Origin: Manduca sexta
Lineage: Eukaryota > Arthropoda > Insecta > Lepidoptera > Sphingidae
Direction of reading: 5' to 3'
Assembly (NCBI RefSeq): GCF_014839805.1
Contig: NC_051119.1
Span: forward strand, 3,093,245 to 3,157,244
DNA length: 64,000 nucleotides
How positions within the stretch are numbered: position 1 is the stretch's first letter; the number at the start of each line of letters is the position of its first letter. The position numbers and the translations under genes were made by a program. This document shows, in pieces, positions 63,012 to 64,000 of this stretch. The notes beneath the pieces are model-generated. The model was given only the letters and a program-made list of their open reading frames with translations. It was not told where the DNA came from and made no database searches.

Positions 63012-63825
63012 TTTGAAGTAATACTTGAAAACTTTGTTTATGTTATTGCAATTTCCCGTAATATGTAACGACTATAAAGTAATACTTAAATCGTATATCT
63101 TTCTTTTCTTCGTACATCAAAAGTAAATTGAATTGTTTCCTGTACAAGTAAACGGTAAAACTAATAAAGGTGAAAGCATATGATATGTACAAATAAGTAT
63201 TCTTAAGTTTTGACATAAAAGTTATTCCCCACAGTGCTGCCAGGTTAGCGAAACATATTTCATGCTATATTCATTTGTAAAACTATATTTTACTTCGACA
63301 CCGAAAAATAAGTTTAAATTCCCAAAAAAAAAATCTGTAAAGTTAAACATGAGTTACAGAAATATCCGTAAATAGCTGTATCGTATTGTATTCAAAATAT
63401 GTATAGGATTGCCATATGGAGCGTAAAATAAAAGGGAACCATCTCCGTGTATGGGAAAGTATACGATAAGCGTTCAATTATGGTGGCGCCACGGTAGCAA
63501 GTGGGTAATTTTTAAAGATAGCGTCAAAATTCCTTAAGTAGGATTTTGAATTAAACAAAAAAAGTGTTTGTATGTACTTATGTACGCACGTAAAAAGTTA
63601 TACTTCTTTAGCTTAACGAGATAAAAATCTTTCTAAAAATTTAATCCTTCACGTTATCTTGTGTTTATAGAGAAAACGATACTAATAATAGAAAAAAAGG
63701 TATTAAATACATTCAAAGAAAGTTTTATTACAATGCATTATATACTTACTTAGTTAAATAAATATTATTTAAATATAATTTAGAAAATAAATTAATTTTT
63801 CCGGACTTTAATAATTATTATTTGC
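63012..63825 (-). promoter_or_regulatory. 5' flank of the BTB gene
   Basis: AT-rich upstream flank of the minus-strand BTB gene. It should contain the promoter, but no TATA box or known site stands out. No other gene is visible. Confidence 0.3.
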
Positions 63826-63832
63826 AGTGGCG

Positions 63833-63895
63833 TAGCGTGGACTAATATAGACGCGAAGTCGCATCAGCGAGGCCCCTTTATTTTCGTTCCCAAGA
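63833..63895. mobile_element. Possible hAT-like end
   Basis: CAGTGGCGTAGCGTGG at 63826-63841 resembles the CAGTGGCG ends seen elsewhere in the window; the body to about 63895 is GC-richer than its surroundings. No partner end lies within the window. Confidence 0.4.
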
Positions 63896-63970
63896 ATTAC
63901 TTAATAACCTCTATCTTACCCAACATGCTGTTACACGACATTTGTGACAAAATTAAACATATAAATGTGC

Positions 63971-64000
63971 TTTTTTTTCTTTGAATGACGAGTTATACGA
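63971..64000 (-). repeat. Family B repeat start, cut by window edge
   Basis: TTTTTTTTCTTTGAATGACG then GAGTTATACGA, the reverse-orientation 3' end of family B with a short internal deletion. Confidence 0.6.

Overview
The window looks like a nuclear-genome segment of a moth or butterfly (Lepidoptera). It is AT-rich, its genes have many introns with canonical GT-AG junctions, and its gaps and introns are packed with repeats whose style I recognise from Lepidoptera: tRNA-derived SINEs, Helitron-like elements with TC/CTAG ends, hAT-type and other short inverted-repeat elements, and dead LINE fragments. The lineage call is my recognition, not a database result.

Three host genes can be supported. 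(1) A membrane RING-CH (MARCH-type) E3 ubiquitin ligase is encoded on the + strand by five exons between 28978 and 39772. The joined reading frame is phase-consistent and predicts 379 residues, or 390 with an alternative donor. (2) The nucleoporin gene Nup62 lies on the + strand from 42434 to 59662. Fourteen exons join without a frame break into 744 residues: a long FG/FS-repeat amino half and the conserved coiled-coil carboxyl half. (3) A single-exon BTB/POZ protein with a divergent MATH-like amino half is on the - strand (61980-63011). It converges with Nup62. The three genes have unrelated cellular roles (membrane-protein ubiquitination, nuclear transport, probable cullin-3 adaptor), and nothing suggests joint regulation.

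Layout. 1-6.5 kb: gene-free and repeat-rich, with a 1,005-bp Helitron-like element carrying five 123-bp tandem units. 6.5-10.8 kb: a decayed jockey-superfamily LINE with ORF1 remnant, endonuclease, reverse transcriptase and a 3' end that recurs at 57.56-58.26 kb. 10.8-28.9 kb: gene-free, with SINEs, LINE scraps and a hAT-like element with a perfect 8-bp target duplication. 28.9-39.9 kb: the MARCH-type gene. 39.9-42.4 kb: a gap with little in it. 42.4-59.7 kb: Nup62, whose introns hold nested transposons. 59.7-62 kb: a LINE inserted next to a truncated SINE, a short inverted-repeat element, and a 378-bp near-perfect hairpin. 62-63 kb: the BTB gene. 63-64 kb: its upstream flank.

I did not find a new multi-gene system. 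The observations most worth following are the long hairpin at 61074-61451, the Helitron whose empty site can be read from sibling SINEs in the same window, the palindromic element present three times in Nup62 introns, the 123-bp array inside a Helitron, and the FG-to-FS/FA drift in the large Nup62 exon. All exon joins come from reading splice sites and phase by eye; no transcript evidence was available.
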